Positions 59,982 to 64,000 of a stretch of 64,000 bases of DNA are shown piece by piece. Location: contig NW_020825298.1 in the NCBI RefSeq assembly GCF_003286085.1, positions 7,936,001 to 8,000,000 on the forward strand, read 5' to 3'. Position numbers and translations under genes: made by a program. Within the stretch, counting starts at the first letter, position 1. Each line of letters starts with the position of its first letter. The notes below the pieces were generated by a model. It was not told the DNA's origin. It worked only from the letters and a program-made list of their open reading frames with translations, and ran no database searches. Origin of the DNA: Drosophila persimilis (lineage: Eukaryota; Arthropoda; Insecta; Diptera; Drosophilidae).

Positions 59982-61050
59982 ATGTTTTCAAATTTACCAA
60001 CGGAGATCATTATTAAAGTGTTGGACTACCTTTTACTTAAAGACCAAATACAATTGGCCCAAGTCAACCAGCATCTTCAGGACGCATTTGTCTACCGCAG
60101 TGAACGGGATTTTAAGCAACTCATTGGATGTTGTCATGAAGAAGAAACATTGTCAGGTTTTCTGCCCCTATGCGGCTATATTGTTGTCGATCTCATCTTA
60201 GACATCGAAAGTAACCTAATTCTTAAAAAGGTAGAAAAGTATTGCACTAACCTGGAAAAAGTTACGTTTTGGATTCTAAAAGTCACATGTGTCACCGTGC
60301 TCAAATCCATTTTAAGCAAGGAGAGCCTAAGAACCATTGCATTGCATAATCAGACAAGGGGAGGACTAGACAATATGCTCACGTACATCAATAAAGACTG
60401 CAAAGTGTTGAGTTTAGAAAACGTTTCAAATGACGACAGTAAGATTTTTAACTAATCCCAAAAACTATTTGCGTTTAATTTTCTTTGAATTGATTTCAGT
60501 GCAACATTTGCCGCAACTGATTGGCTTGGAACAACTGGAAGTTCTTTTTCGGAATGACATGGTGGATTTGTTTAAAATATGTTTCTCTTACAAGAAACTG
60601 CGTGTCTTGAAAGTTTTTATGTGCCTAATGCTGACGGGGGGGCCTGATTTTGTATTTCCTGAATTGGAAGAGCTTGAATTGAAATATTGCAATTTATATA
60701 ACGGCTTGCCGACCTGTGTCAAACTCAAATCGTTGAATTTGTTTTGCAATTTATATAATGATAAGATGAACATTGTTAACATTATTGCACAGTGTGCACC
60801 CAACCTGGAATGTCTAGCTTTTATATCAAGGAAAGAGCCAATGGTTACTGCTCACCATTTGATAGAGCTTCTCAGAAAGTGTAGAACCATCGAATTTATT
60901 TATTTATCAGCTGATATCATAAGGAATGTATTATTAAGAAACGAGAGCTCCTTTGTTGACGTTTTAAAGGAAAATGGTTTCAACGCAGAAAGACGCTTGG
61001 TAATCGGGGTGCGCGACTTATCGGACAAGCAGGATGTGGTGAGTGTTTGA
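59982..61050 (+). CDS. F-box protein with divergent leucine-rich C-terminal part
   Basis: Exons 59982-60438 and 60500-61050 (GTAAGA donor, GATTTCAG acceptor, 61-nt intron, phase 1), 335 residues. The N-terminus FSNLPTEIIIKVLDYLLLKD (residues 2-21) with the following QIQLAQVNQHL is a typical F-box, which would bind Skp1 in an SCF ubiquitin ligase. The rest has irregular Leu-rich segments (LTGGPDFVFPELEELELKYC, CAPNLECLAF) like weak LRRs that would choose a substrate. An alternative end is plausible: donor GTGAGT at 61,039, a 63-nt intron, and a third exon 61,102-61,164 adding about 20 codons (ENLVPNSEAWNFIKCMLYRS). The frame is open upstream of the ATG to 59,820, but 59,982 is the first ATG followed by F-box sequence. 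The codons are AT-richer than in bowl. No orthologue recognised; it may be a young family member. Confidence 0.8.
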
Positions 61051-61111
61051 ATACGAGTCATCCGAGTGGTAGTTGGCGGAAATTGATCATATCGGTTGTA
61101 GGAAAACCTAG

Positions 61112-61366
61112 TGCCAAACTCGGAAGCATGGAATTTCATCAAATGTATGCTCTACAGAAGCTAACATCCAGAGACCAGTACCGTGGAATCATGTCAGGGG
61201 TCCCCCAGTGAGGGTCCTGACTTCCCAGCCCTGGCCATGGATCCGTTCCCATTTACGCACAATAATCAAACTCAAACTCGACTGCAGCTACAATGGAATA
61301 TGGATTGACTTTGAGAGCGATATTTATAGCCACTTCATTGAGTTTATGGTGGATATGCTTGATTAG
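61112..61366 (+). other. ORF fragment downstream of the F-box gene
   Basis: A frame open from a TAG at 61,109 to TAG at 61,364-61,366. The distal part (IIKLKLDCSYNGIWIDFESD, then FIEFMVDMLD) is protein-like, although there is no ATG. It may be a further exon or a decayed paralogue of the F-box gene's C-terminal region; no splice pair was found that joins it in frame. An ATTAAA at 61,387 could end a transcript here. Confidence 0.3.
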
Positions 61367-64000
61367 GGTTACTTGTTGATAAGAATATTAAAGAAGAAAC
61401 CCCTTTCATAGTCTTCTGTTTTGTCTGAACTCACAAACCACGAACCGAACTACTAGTTCTCGATAACTCTCGACGATCGCGATTCGAAGGAACCGCTACG
61501 TGCTTAGCCGCTAAACGAGTTTTTCTGCCGTTCGATTTAAAAACGAAAAATATAGATGAATGCGGCATTCTGTTCCGCTTTAATGCAGCTTTAATTGATT
61601 TCGTTTAAGTACATTTTCTACTTGAAATATAGTTCTGGTCGCCTCGTCCTCTGATGAGGATCTAGGTAGATCTTTAATTTTGAATGCAACGCCCACGAAT
61701 GTTAAGAAGCAACAAGTACAACCACTGGCACTGTTGCTGCGGCTGTTACTGGTTTCTGCCACTGCCTCTGCGGTCGCCACTGATGACATTTCGGCCAAGG
61801 TAACTCGAGAGCAACGCAGCGCCAGAGACCTCTCTCTCTCTCTCACCTCCGAGCCATTTACATTTTGCGCTCTGGCCGTACGAAAGCTTCTACGGCACAT
61901 ACATGTGTACAATATACTGCGACGCCTCTCGGGGCGACTCAGCGTGCTCAGCGGCGCTCCACGGAGCTCTCCAAATTCAAGTCTCGGCCACAATTCAGAA
62001 GGTGTACGACGACGCGACCGAGAAGACGTGTGCGCTCTGGATATATTGATCTCAACGGTGCTTTTCATTGTAGTAGCTTGTCACGTATACGTATACGTAC
62101 ACTCGAGCTTTGTGTAAGTGTGTGAGTGTGTGCGAGCGAAAGATCACTCTTGACCGCGCCTTAAACGCCAAAGCGAATAGCGTCGTTGCGATAAAGCCCT
62201 CAGATCCGATCGAAATTGTGAACAAAAATGCAAAATAATGAATTAAAAGTGTATAAAACTGTGAAAACTTCAACAATTTGAGGAAAATATCATGTGCACG
62301 AATGTGAAAAAAGCCTAAAAGCTTCCAAAAAGTGAGGTTGTGTTGGTATTGGCTTGGCCAAAAAGTGTTACCAAACACACACACATACACACACACACAC
62401 AGTGCCAGATACCAGTGCGCGGAGTACACAAAGAAAACCTACAAGAGGGAGAAAAACAGAGGCATTACCAAGACGGCGGGTTCTGGCCAAAAGAGATTGG
62501 GTTCTTGGCTTTGGTTTCGACTCGAGATATTTTCGTTATTCTTAGAGGGGAACACTATGGATTGGTAGAGACTAGAGTGGGTCTCAGAGCAGCCATGTGT
62601 AAAGATTGCTGTTCGAGACCCCAACTTGAGAATTCTGCTGCGAACTGCTTTTACCTCTTCTTCGGCGCGTTGCACGCTTTCTTGCGTTTTGTGGACGACG
62701 GTTGTTGTTTTTTTTTGTTCAGTGCCTAATTGCCACATCCGATCCACCAACATCTATGCCAATTTCTGTGGCCAATAAACTGCAACTTCAACTGTGCAAA
62801 TGCGTTCAGCCAGCCGCAACGTTTTTGTTGCACTTGCCTCGCTCCCTTTCTCTCTCTCTAGCCCTCTCTCTAGCCCTCTCTTTTTTCTAAAGAGAGACAG
62901 GTTGCACCTCTGTAAGTTCCTCTGTTACTTCCGTTCTACATTATTACTCATCGGAAATTGTGTATAGGAAGCAGGCCGATGACGCGCCGCCCCTCGCCCC
63001 TCGTCACCCCTCGGTTACAGGAATTAAAAGTTCATTTCGCTTACGTGAAAGGAAGTCGGACATTATCAATCATTCGTAATACGTTCTTATAGATAAGGTG
63101 ACCAGCAACGCAAAATAGTACAATAGATATTCTCAGTGCATTTTGTGGTGGAGCCCATAAATTCCCCTAGATACAAAAATATCTATAATAGAACATAATA
63201 AAAAACAAAGACAGTGTTTAAGGTATAGAAAAGTATTGCGACCAAGGGATGTCCATTAGTTGGAGCTTTTGATATCTCGTAAAATGTGAAACCTTTTGCA
63301 TTTTCACCAGAAATGGCACCCAGGATTCATACAAAACTCTAGCATTGAAGGACTACAGCTAGTATTTTTTGATTTTAGCTCAAATTCTCTTTTCTAAAGG
63401 TAGATTGCCATATATCGACAGTAAACACAGATTTCCAATCCGAATTCCGATGTTCTGGGCAATGATATACCAAAACTATTATCTCTTCTCTCGGAGGTAA
63501 CACAGAACCACATTTATATAGTCTCCCAAATGTTTTCTTTCACATAAAAAAGGCATACTATGTATGCAGAAAGGTAGCCAGATAGTCATTAAAAGATTTC
63601 CTCCTGAAGAGGGTTTCCTTGTCAAACAAAACATCCCCCACAATATACCCTCTCACTCCGGCAGGGTATCAAAAGCTTGCTGGTCAATCTTATCACCATT
63701 TTAAGCATCAAGTCACATCATCAATGGCTGAATGAAAGAGTGAGAGAGAGAGAGAGCACATACTACTACATACCGATAAAGATAGAGATAGCATTAGGTG
63801 ACTTATTGTGGGTTGTATTAGTCATGCGGCGCTCATCTCATTGATGCCGGCTAATGACTAACAAATACTAGATGCAAATTCGAGTTTAAAGCAAAATAGA
63901 AACAAAGCGAAAGCAAATTGAACAATGATGAGGCGGGGAACGAGCCTCAAGCTACCATAAAATTGGTTAGGTAATTGAATGGTGGCCACAAATGTGGTCC
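61367..64000. other. Intergenic DNA with a possible first exon of a downstream gene
   Basis: The 62,100-62,331 stretch is A-rich, leader-like sequence ending in a good donor (CCAAAAA|GTGAGG, exon end 62,331). It could be the untranslated first exon of a plus-strand gene beyond the window. Frames at 61,680-62,117 are open on both strands and show no family. (CA)n lies at 62,375-62,401, TC-rich sequence at 62,848-62,882 and GA repeats at 63,739-63,757. CAATATACCCTCTCACTCCGG at about 63,641 resembles another Helitron-like terminus. Nothing coding is seen after 62,900. Confidence 0.35.

Noticed and set aside
1-64000. tRNA, rRNA or snRNA genes
   Set aside because: I looked for T-arm GGTTCGA motifs with matching acceptor stems and for common snRNA starts. 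The few GGTTCGA matches (for example 5,286, 19,968, 52,568) had no tRNA fold around them.

Overview
This window is Drosophila genomic DNA. The evidence is short GT-AG introns of about 60 nt, GC-rich coding third positions, CAG/Gln and His homopolymers, long AT-rich non-coding stretches, DINE-1/INE-1-like Helitron remnants with (GTCY)n tracts, and a gene that is clearly brother of odd with entrails limited (bowl). In D. melanogaster bowl lies on 2L (Muller element B), so this should be the orthologous region of another Drosophila species. I cannot name the species with certainty.

Layout. 1-18.7 kb is almost entirely non-coding. I see one credible minus-strand terminal exon (969-1076), two Helitron-like remnants and many microsatellites. 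18,742-24,642 (+) is a ten-exon monocarboxylate-transporter-like (MCT, SLC16/MFS) gene with long Cys/His/Gln-rich tails. Its reading frame is interrupted in exon 1 by one in-frame UGA followed by C, with the same frame open on both sides. 24.6-30.5 kb is intergenic or 5' flank. 30,501-40,232 (+) is an 18-19 exon gene for a scaffold-like protein of about 2,070-2,090 residues, with a long disordered body, then one PDZ and two PH domains. 40.2-43.9 kb holds its 3' UTR and an intergenic stretch.

43.9-57.6 kb (+) is bowl: a probable non-coding first exon ending at 45,001, a 9.1 kb intron, then two coding exons with five C2H2 fingers and a C-terminal eh1-like motif. A three-exon minus-strand gene for a proteasome alpha-7 (PSMA3-type) paralogue lies inside this intron (49,075-49,892). 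The intron also holds a DINE-1-like copy and a 123-bp-period tandem repeat. Downstream are a DINE-1/mini-me element with a 3' hairpin (59,427-59,725) and an F-box gene (59,982-61,050 or 61,164). The last 2.8 kb holds a possible first exon of another gene and nothing firmly coding.

The genes do not form a pathway: transporter, cortical/signalling scaffold, transcriptional regulator, proteasome paralogue and F-box adaptor. The most interesting observations are the in-frame UGA-C in the transporter (readthrough, or an optional 177-nt intron), the nested alpha-7 paralogue with a shortened C-terminus, the phase-compatible alternative exon sets in the PDZ-PH gene, the start-stop uORF directly before the bowl AUG, and the 123-bp tandem array. 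All exon boundaries come from reading splice signals and frame by eye.
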